Shown: positions 19,467 through 27,284 of the stretch, one piece after another
How positions within the stretch are numbered: the first letter of the stretch is position 1
Layout: each line of letters opens with the position of its first letter
Notes under the pieces: model-generated
Told to the model about the DNA's origin: nothing
The model's database searches: none
What the model saw: only the letters and a program-made list of their open reading frames with translations
From: Clostridium sp.
GTDB lineage: Bacteria; Bacillota; Clostridia; Clostridiales; Clostridiaceae
Length of the DNA stretch: 43,386 nt
Reading direction: 5' to 3'
Assembly (NCBI GenBank): GCA_028692255.1
Contig: JAQUXS010000016.1
Coordinates: 1-43,386, forward strand
Made by a program: the position numbers and the translations under genes

Positions 19467-19904
19467 ATGAAATCATCATACATTGCAAAACCAAACGAAG
19501 TTGAAAGAAAATGGTATGTTGTAGATGTTAATGGATTAGCACTAGGAAGAGCTGCAAGTCAGATAGCTTCAATATTAAGAGGAAAGAACAAACCCGTATA
19601 TACACCACACGTAGATACTGGTGATTATGTAATTGTTGTAAATGCTGAAAAGATACTTTTAACAGGTAAGAAATTAGATCAGAAAATGTTCAGACATCAT
19701 TCACTTTATCCAGGTGGATTAAAAGAAATGTCATATAAGGACGCAATAGCAAGAAATCCAGAAAAAGTTTTCGAAGAAGCAGTTAGAAGAATGCTTCCTC
19801 ATGGTATATTAGGAAGACAAATGTTCAGAAAACTTAAAGTATATAAGGGAACAGAACATGATCACGAAGCACAAAAACCAGAAGTATTAAAATTAAGATA
19901 TTAA
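19467..19904 (+). CDS. rplM: 50S ribosomal protein L13
   Basis: 145 residues. Contains [39 protein letters not shown] and the C-terminal signature with [19 protein letters not shown]. Early 50S assembly protein. TCAGGAGGG precedes the ATG; own promoter and leader upstream, 27 bp before rpsI. Confidence 0.97.
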   Translation: MKSSYIAKPNEVERKWYVVDVNGLALGRAASQIASILRGKNKPVYTPHVDTGDYVIVVNAEKILLTGKKLDQKMFRHHSLYPGGLKEMSYKDAIARNPEKVFEEAVRRMLPHGILGRQMFRKLKVYKGTEHDHEAQKPEVLKLRY

Positions 19905-19930
19905 TTTTTTAACTGGAAGGAGGATTTAAA

Positions 19931-20323
19931 ATGGCAAAAGTACAATATATAGGAACAGGTAGAAGAAAGAAATCTATTGCAAGAGTTAGACTTGTACCTG
20001 GAGAAGGTAAAGTTACAGTAAATAAAAGAGACATAGAAGAATATTTTGGACTAGAAACTTTAAGAGTTATAGTAAACCAACCATTAGTTTTAACTGGTAC
20101 TAAAGAAAAATTTGATGTACTTGTAAATGTTAATGGTGGAGGTTTCACTGGTCAGGCTGGAGCAATTAGACACGGAATATCAAGAGCTCTATTAAAAGCT
20201 GATGAATCATTAAGAGGAGAACTTAAGACTGCTGGATTCTTAACAAGAGACCCAAGAATGAAAGAAAGAAAGAAATATGGTCTTAAGAAAGCAAGAAGAG
20301 CTCCACAATTCTCAAAGAGATAG
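19931..20323 (+). CDS. rpsI: 30S ribosomal protein S9
   Basis: 130 residues. [19 protein letters not shown] at the N terminus, the signature [19 protein letters not shown] in the centre, and the basic tail ending [16 protein letters not shown] whose last Arg contacts P-site tRNA. GGAAGGAGG precedes the ATG. Last gene of the rplM-rpsI operon. Confidence 0.97.
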   Translation: MAKVQYIGTGRRKKSIARVRLVPGEGKVTVNKRDIEEYFGLETLRVIVNQPLVLTGTKEKFDVLVNVNGGGFTGQAGAIRHGISRALLKADESLRGELKTAGFLTRDPRMKERKKYGLKKARRAPQFSKR

Positions 20324-20325
20324 CA

Positions 20326-20356
20326 AAAGAGAGGGGATGCGTCCTCTCTTTTTTTA
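20326..20356 (+). terminator. Rho-independent terminator after rpsI
   Basis: AAAGAGAGG (20326-20334) pairs with CCTCTCTTT (20343-20351), 8-nt loop, followed by TTTTT. Confidence 0.92.
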
Positions 20357-20463
20357 TTGTATAGTAAAAGTTACAGTTTATTATTTTACATAAATTTTAG
20401 ATATATATGCTCAACATGTTATATTTTTTTCTGAAAAATTAGTTTTAATACAGGAGGAACGAT

Positions 20464-21087
20464 ATGTTTAGTCTATCACCAAAAGATGACAAATTCTTTG
20501 ATTTATTTATAGAAAATTCGGAAACAATTTATGAAACAGCTCTATTATTTAGAGACTTTGCAATAGATATGTCAGATCCAGAACAAAAACTAAAAGCAAT
20601 AAAAGATAAAGAAAAGGAAAGCGACAATCAGCAGCATAATATATTGTCCGAGTTAAATAAAACTTTTATAACTCCCTTTGATAGAGAGGATATATATTCT
20701 ATATCAAAAAAAATGGATGATATAGTTGATTTTATAGAAGCAAGTGCAAGTAGATTTGTTATGTTTAATGTTACAAAGGTAACCGATGACATATATCCTC
20801 TTATAGATCTTGTAGTTAAAGCTTGTAAGGATATAATTGAACTTATGAAGCAGTTTAAACACATGAGAAATAATGAAAAACTTTCTGAAATAATTATTGA
20901 AATAAATAAATTTGAAGAAGAGGGAGACCGTGTCTTTAGAGAAGTAGTAAGAAAGCTTTTTGTAGCTGATATACCTATAATTGATGTAATAAAGTGGAGA
21001 GAAATATTTCAATGTGTAGAGAATACTATTGATGCCTGCGAAACGGTTGCGAATATTATAGAAGGGGTTGCTATGAAAAATGCCTAG
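20464..21087 (+). CDS. DUF47/PhoU-like protein, Pit accessory
   Basis: 207 residues, mainly helical, starting MFSLSPKDDKFFDLFIENSE. Matches the DUF47 (PhoU-related) family: charged helices with EKESDNQQHNILSELNKTF, TPFDREDIYSISKKMDDIVD and a second half with EEGDRVFREVVRKLF. These proteins are almost always encoded just before a Pit-type phosphate transporter and are thought to modulate it. Eight-base overlap with the pit gene. CAGGAGG precedes the ATG. Confidence 0.9.
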   Translation: MFSLSPKDDKFFDLFIENSETIYETALLFRDFAIDMSDPEQKLKAIKDKEKESDNQQHNILSELNKTFITPFDREDIYSISKKMDDIVDFIEASASRFVMFNVTKVTDDIYPLIDLVVKACKDIIELMKQFKHMRNNEKLSEIIIEINKFEEEGDRVFREVVRKLFVADIPIIDVIKWREIFQCVENTIDACETVANIIEGVAMKNA

Positions 21088-22078
21088 CTCTATAATTTAT
21101 TTAACAGTTTTAATTGTAATACTTGCTTTAACCTTTGATTTTATAAATGGATTTCATGACAGTGCTAATGCAATAGCAACATCAGTTTCCACAAGAGTAC
21201 TTAGTATGAGATGGGCAATAATTATGTCAGCGTCAATGAATCTTTTAGGTGCTTTTATAAATGATAAGGTAGCAAAAACTGTAGGCGATGGAATAGTATC
21301 ACCATCTTTAATGTCACCTTCCGTAATTATTGTAGCTATAGTGAGTGCAATTATATGGGATCTTATTACATGGTATGCGGCAATACCTAGCAGTTCTTCA
21401 CATGCATTAATAGGAAGTCTTATAGGTGCAGCCATTGTGTATCAGACTTCATTTTCTGTGGTTAACTGGGCTAATTTCCTAGGAAAGGTAATTTTACCAC
21501 TTATATTATCACCGATATTTGGATTTCTATTTGGATACATATTTATGATTTTACTTGAATGGATACTTAGAAAGTCCAAGCCTTCATTTGTTTCAAAATT
21601 CTTTTCAAAAGCTCAGATTGCATCTGCTATGTTTATGGCACTTAATCACGGTGGAAATGATGCCCAAAAATCTATGGGAGTAATAACAATGTCACTTATA
21701 AGTGCAGGCTTTTTAAAGAGTTTTGTTGTGCCAACATGGGTAAAATTTGCTTGTGCAGCTGCAATGGCACTTGGAACATCCTTTGGAGGATATAAGATAA
21801 TTAAAACTATGGGAATGAACATGGCAAAGCTTGCACCGGTAAACGGATTCGCAGCAGAGACTAGTGCAGCAGGAGTTATACTTACTGCTACTATTATGGA
21901 TGCACCTGTAAGTACAACTCAAATTATATCTACTTCAATAATGGGTGTTGCAGCATCACAGAGATTTAGCTCTGTAAAATGGATTCTTGCAAAAGAAATA
22001 GTACTAGCATGGATAATAACAATTCCTTGTTGTGCACTAATTGCTAGTGTTCTTTCATTAATGTTGAAATTTATATAA
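21080..22078 (+). CDS. pit: PiT-family inorganic phosphate transporter
   Basis: 332 residues with about ten hydrophobic segments. Carries both duplicated PiT signatures: DFINGFHDSANAIATSVSTR near residue 20 and ALNHGGNDAQKSMGVITMSL near residue 195. Low-affinity phosphate uptake driven by H+ or Na+. The start (ATGCCTAGC) overlaps the DUF47 gene end, so the two are coupled. Alternative substrates within the family, such as sulfate, cannot be excluded. Confidence 0.9.
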   Translation: MPSSIIYLTVLIVILALTFDFINGFHDSANAIATSVSTRVLSMRWAIIMSASMNLLGAFINDKVAKTVGDGIVSPSLMSPSVIIVAIVSAIIWDLITWYAAIPSSSSHALIGSLIGAAIVYQTSFSVVNWANFLGKVILPLILSPIFGFLFGYIFMILLEWILRKSKPSFVSKFFSKAQIASAMFMALNHGGNDAQKSMGVITMSLISAGFLKSFVVPTWVKFACAAAMALGTSFGGYKIIKTMGMNMAKLAPVNGFAAETSAAGVILTATIMDAPVSTTQIISTSIMGVAASQRFSSVKWILAKEIVLAWIITIPCCALIASVLSLMLKFI

Positions 22079-22110
22079 AAATGAAAAATAAATAAATTAT
22101 AATACATATT

Positions 22111-22162
22111 ACATCTTTAATAAGTTAGAAATATATTCTGACTTAAAAAAGATGTTTTTTTT
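22111..22162 (+). terminator. Rho-independent terminator after pit
   Basis: ACATCTTT (22111-22118) pairs with AAAGATGT (22148-22155); an inner TAAGT...ACTTA and AGAA...TTCT pairing extends the stem; a long T run follows. Confidence 0.9.
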
Positions 22163-22237
22163 ATTTGCAAAAATACATATATAGCTTTGGAATTGTCAAC
22201 AATAACATTATAAAATGAAATTGTTGGGGTGAATGTT

Positions 22238-22945
22238 TTGAAAAAATATACCAAAAAAAATATAATTACTATATTAATAGCTGCAGCAGTTATGCTACAA
22301 TGCACAGTTTCAAATGTATATGCAGAGCAAGTAGTATCAACGAAAAAAAATGACAAAGAGATAATTTTAATTGATCCCGGACATGGAGGAATTGATGGGG
22401 GGGCTTCATCAAAGGGAGGAACACTTGAAAAAGATATAAATCTTAAAATATCATTAAAACTCAAAAAATTGCTTCTAAAAGACGGATATGTTGTGAAAAT
22501 GACACGAGAAGAGGATAAGGGACTTTATGAAGAAAAAGGCACTATAAGAAAGAAAAAACTTGAGGATCTAAAAAATAGATGCAAAATGAGAAAAGAAAGT
22601 AAATGTGATATGTTTATGAGTATACATTTAAATATGTTCCCAGAGAGAAAATATTATGGATCTCAAGTGTGGTATGCAGATAATGCAGAAAGTAGCAAAA
22701 TTGCACATATACTACAAGAAAATTTAAGAGATGACTTAAAAGATGACAGTGGAAGAATTGAAAAACCTGCACTAAATTTATATAAAGTTTTAAGAAATGT
22801 GGGCAATACTCCAGCAGTTATAGTAGAATGTGGATTTTTATCAAATTATAATGAAGAGCAAAAATTAAAAAGTGATAGTTATCAAGACAAAATAGCAGAG
22901 TCTTTACTTAAATCTATCAAAATGTACTACAATAATCAAAAATAA
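22238..22945 (+). CDS. cwlD: N-acetylmuramoyl-L-alanine amidase CwlD
   Basis: 235 residues from TTG 22238, preceded by GGGGTGA; GTG 22229 is an alternative that overlaps this site. A hydrophobic N-terminal signal/anchor (IITILIAAAVMLQC) ends near AEQ. The Amidase_3 zinc-enzyme motifs are LIDPGHGGIDGGASSKG, FMSIHLNM, and VIVECGFLSNYNEE with the catalytic Glu. In spore formers CwlD starts muramic-delta-lactam synthesis in spore cortex; its place after rplM-rpsI is as in B. subtilis, supporting this over a general amidase. Confidence 0.85.
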   Translation: MKKYTKKNIITILIAAAVMLQCTVSNVYAEQVVSTKKNDKEIILIDPGHGGIDGGASSKGGTLEKDINLKISLKLKKLLLKDGYVVKMTREEDKGLYEEKGTIRKKKLEDLKNRCKMRKESKCDMFMSIHLNMFPERKYYGSQVWYADNAESSKIAHILQENLRDDLKDDSGRIEKPALNLYKVLRNVGNTPAVIVECGFLSNYNEEQKLKSDSYQDKIAESLLKSIKMYYNNQK

Positions 22946-23081
22946 TGAATATTTCCCGGGGAATTTTAATGTTTATTTATAAATAATTTTACATAATAAA
23001 TTTAATTGTTGAAAAATTAATTATAATTGGTGTAATATAATAGAATAAATACAAAAATATATGTTGGAAGGCAGAGAAAAC

Positions 23082-23927
23082 ATGAGAGTGATAAATTCAA
23101 ATGAAATAACTAATGCAGTAGAAAAATTATGCATGGAAGCAAACTATGATTTACCTAATGATATTTTAGATGCACTTAAAAAATCAGAGAATTTAGAGAA
23201 ATTTCCAATAGCCAAGGACATGCTTTCAAACATAATAGAAAATAGCAAAATTGCAAAACAAGAAAGAGTTCCTATATGTCAAGATACAGGAATTGCTTGC
23301 GTTTTTGTAGAAATAGGACAAGATGTACATATAGATGGCAGTCTTATAGAGGATGCAATAAATGAAGGCGTAAGAAAAGGTTATAAAAGTGGATATTTAA
23401 GAAAATCAATTGTGACAGATCCTCTTAATAATAGGACAAATACTAATGATAATACACCTTCAATTATAAATTATGAAATAGTAAAAGGTGATAAACTAAA
23501 GATTACAGTTGCACCTAAAGGTATAGGTTCAGAAAATATGAGTAAAATTAAAATGTTAAAGCCAGCAGATGGTCTTAGTGGTGTAGAAGATTTTGTAATT
23601 AAAACAGTAAAAAGTGCAGGGCCTAACCCATGTCCTCCTATTGTTGTTGGAGTTGGTATAGGAGGAAATTTTGAAAAAGTTGCATTACTTGCAAAAAAAG
23701 CTATAATAAGGCCTATTGACACAATAAATGAGGATCCATTTTATGAAAAAGTAGAAAATGAGCTTTTAGAGAAAATAAATAAAATTGGAATAGGACCTCA
23801 AGGGTTTGGTGGTAGAACTACTGCACTTGCAGTAAATATAGAAAAATATCCTACGCATATAGGTGGACTTCCTGTAGCAGTAAATATTAGTTGTCATGTT
23901 ACAAGACATAAAACGGTTATACTTTAA
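23082..23927 (+). CDS. Fumarate hydratase class I, alpha subunit
   Basis: 281 residues from ATG 23082, chosen because GGAAGGCAGAG lies just upstream; ATG 23061 is a weaker alternative. Corresponds to the N-terminal domain of FumA-type iron-sulfur hydratases. Three candidate 4Fe-4S cysteines are visible: VPICQDTGIACVF, GPNPCPPIVVGVGIGG and ISCHVTRHKT. Interconverts fumarate and L-malate with the beta subunit. L(+)-tartrate dehydratase (TtdA) is a close homologue, so substrate is inferred. Oxygen-sensitive, fitting an anaerobe. Confidence 0.87.
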   Translation: MRVINSNEITNAVEKLCMEANYDLPNDILDALKKSENLEKFPIAKDMLSNIIENSKIAKQERVPICQDTGIACVFVEIGQDVHIDGSLIEDAINEGVRKGYKSGYLRKSIVTDPLNNRTNTNDNTPSIINYEIVKGDKLKITVAPKGIGSENMSKIKMLKPADGLSGVEDFVIKTVKSAGPNPCPPIVVGVGIGGNFEKVALLAKKAIIRPIDTINEDPFYEKVENELLEKINKIGIGPQGFGGRTTALAVNIEKYPTHIGGLPVAVNISCHVTRHKTVIL

Positions 23928-23941
23928 GGGGGAATAATTAA

Positions 23942-24499
23942 ATGGAAATTAAAATTACAGTTCCTTTTAATAATGAAGATGAAGTTTTGAAACTCAAGGC
24001 AGGGGAAAGAGTCCTAATTTCAGGAACTATATACACAGCAAGAGATTCTGCTCATAAGAGAATTACAGATCTTATTAACAAAGATGAAAAATTACCCTTT
24101 GATCTTAAAAATCAAGTAATTTATTATGTTGGACCAGCACCTGCAAAACCTGGAAATGTTATTGGATCTGCAGGACCAACAAGCAGTTATAGAATGGATC
24201 CTTATGCTCCCAAATTTTTAGACCTTGGCTTAAAGGGAATGATAGGAAAGGGATTAAGAAGTAGTGAAGTTGTAGAAGCTATTAAAAGGAATGGCGCTGT
24301 CTATTTTGGAGCTATTGGAGGGGCTGCGGCACTTATAGCAAAATCTATAAAGCAATCTAAAGTGATTGCTTATGATGATCTTGGAACTGAAGCGGTAAGA
24401 AAACTTAAAGTCGTGGATTTCCCTGCAATTGTTGTTATAGATAGCAAGGGAAATAATTTATATGAAAATGGTCCAAAGGAATATTTGGAACATATATAA
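23942..24499 (+). CDS. Fumarate hydratase class I, beta subunit
   Basis: 185 residues, the C-terminal (swivelling) domain of class I fumarases. Key segments are GERVLISGTIYTARDSAHKR (conserved RD-AHKR), YYVGPAPAKPGNVIGSAGPT, YAPKFLDLGLKGMIGKG and the glycine-rich GAVYFGAIGGAAAL. Lies 14 bp after the alpha gene with AAGGGGG as the binding site. Forms a heteromer with the alpha subunit. Confidence 0.87.
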   Translation: MEIKITVPFNNEDEVLKLKAGERVLISGTIYTARDSAHKRITDLINKDEKLPFDLKNQVIYYVGPAPAKPGNVIGSAGPTSSYRMDPYAPKFLDLGLKGMIGKGLRSSEVVEAIKRNGAVYFGAIGGAAALIAKSIKQSKVIAYDDLGTEAVRKLKVVDFPAIVVIDSKGNNLYENGPKEYLEHI

Positions 24500-24516
24500 G
24501 AGAGGACAGGGATTGT

Positions 24517-25056
24517 ATGCCTTCAAAAAAATTGAATCAAAATTATGAAGGATTAGAAAAGTTAAAGGTAGAAAAACTTTGTGATTTTGAAAAAAATCTC
24601 ATAAAGGATAATAGAAAAACTCTCATAGTTGTCAAAGTAACTAGTCTTATAAAAAATAAGGATACGTATTTTACAAAGAATATAGTTGATTGCATTGAAA
24701 CTGTGATATATCAAATGTTTAATGAAAAAATAGACATCAAAATATTTAGAATAACAACTTGTGGACCGGTTGTAAATATGATTGTTGACATGGATGCTGA
24801 TACTACTAAAGAGATGTGTGCTCAAGTTGAGGACAAACATATACTTGGACCAGCTGTAGATATATTAGTTTATGATAGTGAATATAATTGTGTAAGTAGG
24901 TCAAAACTTAAATTAAAAGAGAAAAAATGCTTAGTATGTAGCGGTGATGAAATTCACTGTATTGAACAGAATAATCATAGTCAGAATGAAATTATTAAAT
25001 ACATTAAAGATTTATATAAAAAATACAAAGAAGAATTTTATGGTGAAAGTAACTAA
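24517..25056 (+). CDS. Divergent CitX-like protein (holo-citrate lyase synthase family)
   Basis: 179 residues. The C-terminal half aligns by eye with CitX: DKHILGPAVDILVYDSEYN (CitX has HPLGRLWDIDV), then SRSKLKL and KKCLVCSGDEIHCIEQNNHS with Cys138/Cys141 (CitX has RRCLLC and a later His). The Arg after LG is Pro here and the N-terminal half is weakly similar. CitX attaches phosphoribosyl-dephospho-CoA to the citrate lyase acyl carrier protein, but no citrate lyase gene is nearby. Follows fumarase by 17 bp. Function uncertain. Confidence 0.65.
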   Translation: MPSKKLNQNYEGLEKLKVEKLCDFEKNLIKDNRKTLIVVKVTSLIKNKDTYFTKNIVDCIETVIYQMFNEKIDIKIFRITTCGPVVNMIVDMDADTTKEMCAQVEDKHILGPAVDILVYDSEYNCVSRSKLKLKEKKCLVCSGDEIHCIEQNNHSQNEIIKYIKDLYKKYKEEFYGESN

Positions 25057-25079
25057 AACAGAGGCCTTGGAGGAAATTT

Positions 25080-25778
25080 ATGAATAAAAAAAGCAGGAGA
25101 AAATTATCTGTTTTTTGTGTTCTCTGCGTGTTTGGAATATTCATTTTAGGATATACATATTTTCAAAATCACAAAAAAACTTTAAATGGAACAAATACCA
25201 ATGAAACTCAAATAAAACAGGTTGGAAGTAATAAAAAGAAAGCTACCAAAAATAAAAATACTGCTCAAGACAAAAAAAATAAAGAAAGTGATGTTTTAAC
25301 TGAAACTGGTTATACAGCGTACAATGCATACAATTATAATGAAGCAGTAGATTATGAGAACAAAGCTCTTTTAGCAAATGAGAACAATGCTAGAGCACAT
25401 GTTATAAAAGGTATTGCCACTTGTTATTCCAGTATAACTACACAAAATTTTAATAGTGGAATGGCAGAAATAGATAAAGCACTTGCTATTAATCCTAATT
25501 ATGGCTATGCAAGATATAATAAGGCACTTGCTTTAGAATTATATGGACATTATGATGAAGCACTTATGTGGTATGATAAGGCACTTCAAGTAGAAAATTT
25601 TGTGTGGAGTTATTATGGAAAGGCATGCATATATGGTAGAAAAGGTGATGTGGCTAATTCAGTTAAATATTTACGTATTGCAATACAAATGCAAGCAAAT
25701 GTAAAAGGTGAAGCTCGAAATCAAAAAGATTTTAATAATGTAAAGAATTCAAAAGAGTTCAAGGAATTAGTAGACTAA
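25080..25778 (+). CDS. Membrane-anchored TPR protein
   Basis: 232 residues. A short positive N terminus (MNKKSRRKLS), one membrane helix at about 10-27, a Lys/Asn/Thr-rich linker to about residue 70, then TPR units (NYNEAVDYENKALLANENNA; PNYGYARYNKALALELYGHY; YDKALQVENF; GKACIYGRKGDVANSV). The TPR part faces outside if the anchor is a standard N-in helix. GGAGG precedes the ATG, 23 bp after the CitX-like gene. Its final codons are inside the downstream terminator stem. No specific function recognised. Confidence 0.75.
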   Translation: MNKKSRRKLSVFCVLCVFGIFILGYTYFQNHKKTLNGTNTNETQIKQVGSNKKKATKNKNTAQDKKNKESDVLTETGYTAYNAYNYNEAVDYENKALLANENNARAHVIKGIATCYSSITTQNFNSGMAEIDKALAINPNYGYARYNKALALELYGHYDEALMWYDKALQVENFVWSYYGKACIYGRKGDVANSVKYLRIAIQMQANVKGEARNQKDFNNVKNSKEFKELVD

Positions 25779-25802
25779 TTCCTTGAACTCTTTACTTTTA
25801 TT
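25752..25802 (+). terminator. Rho-independent terminator overlapping the TPR gene end
   Basis: Perfect 19-bp stem 25752-25770 / 25775-25793 with a TAGA loop and a T-rich tail (TTTACTTTTATTT). The stop TAA at 25776-25778 is inside the right arm, so the last residues KEFKELVD are encoded by the left arm. Confidence 0.9.
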
Positions 25803-25822
25803 TGTAAAAAAAGCGGACAGAA

Positions 25823-25893
25823 ACGTGCAAACGTGAAAACAATTACAAAAATAAAAATAAATAAGCAAAAAAGTATTGACATTATGCGTGAAA
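25823..25893 (+). promoter_or_regulatory. Repeated CGTG motifs, likely DeoR-family operator
   Basis: Three copies of RCGTGMAA: ACGTGCAA (25823-25830), ACGTGAAA (25831-25838) in tandem, and GCGTGAAA (25886-25893) inside the spacer of the promoter below. Direct repeats near the start of a DeoR-type gene fit autoregulation; binding is inferred. Confidence 0.5.
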
Positions 25894-25904
25894 ATGTTTA
25901 CAAT
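25876..25904 (+). promoter_or_regulatory. Sigma-A promoter of the DeoR-PTS operon
   Basis: Perfect TTGACA (25876-25881), 17-bp spacer, TACAAT (25899-25904), about 54 bp before the regulator ATG. One CGTGAAA motif lies between the two boxes. Confidence 0.88.
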
Positions 25905-25957
25905 ACAAATATAGAAACAAGAAAGAAACACAAATATACAAAAATGAGAGTGGTTAT

Positions 25958-26713
25958 ATGTTTGCAGAAGAAAGGCAATTGGAGATTGTTTCAATAATAC
26001 AAAAGAAAGGAAGCATAAAGGTAAATGAACTTTCAAACTATTTTAATGTTTCCGAAGCAACTGTTAGAAGAGATCTTCAAGAGATGGAAAGTAGAAAACT
26101 TTTAAAAAGAACTCATGGAGGTGCACTTAAAACAGATATTACAAATTTTGAACCTTCTTTTTTACAGAAAAAAGATGAAAGGCGTAATGAAAAAGAATCA
26201 ATAGGAAAAAGTGCAGCAGCAATGATTAAAAATGGAGACACAATAATGCTAGATTCAGGAACAACAACTCTTGAAATAGCAAAGAACATAACAGTTGAAA
26301 ATATAACAGTTTTAACAAATTCTATAGATATCGCAGCTGAACTTATTGAGAGGAAAAACATTGAGCTAATACTCACAGGTGGGAATTTTAGAGTAAATAC
26401 AAGAGCAATGGTTGGAAGCATATGCGAAGCAACCATAAAGAATTTTAGAGTAGACAAAGCATTTATAGGAGCTAATGGAATTTCATTAGAACAGGGAGTA
26501 ACAACTCCTAATTACGAAGAAGCTCAGTGTAAAAGGGCAATGATAAAATCATCATTAAAGCCAATAATTGTTGCAGATAGCTCAAAATTTGAAAATGTAT
26601 GTTTTTCACTTATATGTCCAATAAAAAGTATATATTCAATAATTACAGGAGGTGATATTTCAGATGAAAATTTAGATCCTTATAGAAGAATGGGAATAAA
26701 AATAATGAGATGA
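25958..26713 (+). CDS. DeoR/GlpR-family sugar-phosphate-responsive repressor
   Basis: 251 residues. Starts MFAEERQLEIVSIIQKKGSI; winged helix-turn-helix with NELSNYFNVSEATVRRDLQE at about 20-40, then RTHGGAL, and a sugar-phosphate isomerase-like sensor domain with LDSGTTTLEIAKN, LTGGNFR and KAFIGANGIS. Located 80 bp before a fructose-family EIIA gene and probably cotranscribed, so it is likely the local repressor (FruR-like), with a sugar phosphate as inducer; the exact sugar is unknown. Confidence 0.88.
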   Translation: MFAEERQLEIVSIIQKKGSIKVNELSNYFNVSEATVRRDLQEMESRKLLKRTHGGALKTDITNFEPSFLQKKDERRNEKESIGKSAAAMIKNGDTIMLDSGTTTLEIAKNITVENITVLTNSIDIAAELIERKNIELILTGGNFRVNTRAMVGSICEATIKNFRVDKAFIGANGISLEQGVTTPNYEEAQCKRAMIKSSLKPIIVADSSKFENVCFSLICPIKSIYSIITGGDISDENLDPYRRMGIKIMR

Positions 26714-26793
26714 TAAATACTAATTATGATATAAAGGTCTAATAAACCCTAAAATATAAATTTGAAATTAAAGCAAAAGATGGAGGTATTATT

Positions 26794-27234
26794 ATGGAAG
26801 TAAAAGATATGTTTTCCAAAAACAGAGTTACATTTGATTTAAAGGCAAAGGATAAAAGTGGAGTTCTTGACGAACTGATAAACATTCTTGTTAATGATGG
26901 TAAAGTTAATGATGCAAAGGTATTTAAAGAAGCTGTATTAAAAAGAGAAGAAGAATTCTCAACAGGAATAGGAATGGGAATAGCTATTCCCCATGGAAAA
27001 TCAGATGCAGTAAACGAGGCATCAATTGTGTTTGGACTTAGCAAAGAAGGTATTGATTATAAGTCAATGGACGACAAGCCTGCACATTTATTTTTCCTTA
27101 TAGCAGTTCCAAAAGAATCAAGTGATGATCATCTTAGAGCATTAAGTGAAATATCTAGAAAACTAATGCATACAGAAACAAGACAGGCAATATTAGATTC
27201 AAAAACTTTTGAAGATTTTATAAAAGCGTTTTAA
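26794..27234 (+). CDS. PTS fructose-family EIIA component
   Basis: 146 residues, EIIA of the fructose/mannitol class. The phosphorylated His67 is in GIGMGIAIPHGKSDAV. DHLRALSEISRKLM is a conserved C-terminal helix. Receives phosphate from HPr and passes it to the EIIB domain of the next gene, 50 bp downstream. ATGGAGG precedes the ATG. In many clostridia this protein is fused to or accompanied by 1-phosphofructokinase; here it stands alone. Confidence 0.9.
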   Translation: MEVKDMFSKNRVTFDLKAKDKSGVLDELINILVNDGKVNDAKVFKEAVLKREEEFSTGIGMGIAIPHGKSDAVNEASIVFGLSKEGIDYKSMDDKPAHLFFLIAVPKESSDDHLRALSEISRKLMHTETRQAILDSKTFEDFIKAF

Positions 27235-27284
27235 TAATCATTATATATATACTAAAACGAAAGTAAATTATAGGGGGGATTAAT

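Noticed and set aside
20370-20402. Pho-box-like TTACA repeats upstream of the Pit phosphate transporter pair
   Set aside because: GTTACA and TTTACA are 15 bp apart instead of the 11-bp period expected for PhoP boxes, and TTACA is common in AT-rich DNA.
23009-23041. Possible promoter TTGAAA / TATAAT before the fumarase genes
   Set aside because: The -10 is good but the spacing to TTGAAA is 21 bp, too long for sigma-A; only a tentative -10 remains.
25767-26036. Minus-strand open frame of 89 codons between the TPR and DeoR genes
   Set aside because: Its KEFKELV ending is only the mirror of the palindromic terminator, and it covers the operon promoter; low-complexity Phe/Cys-rich sequence.
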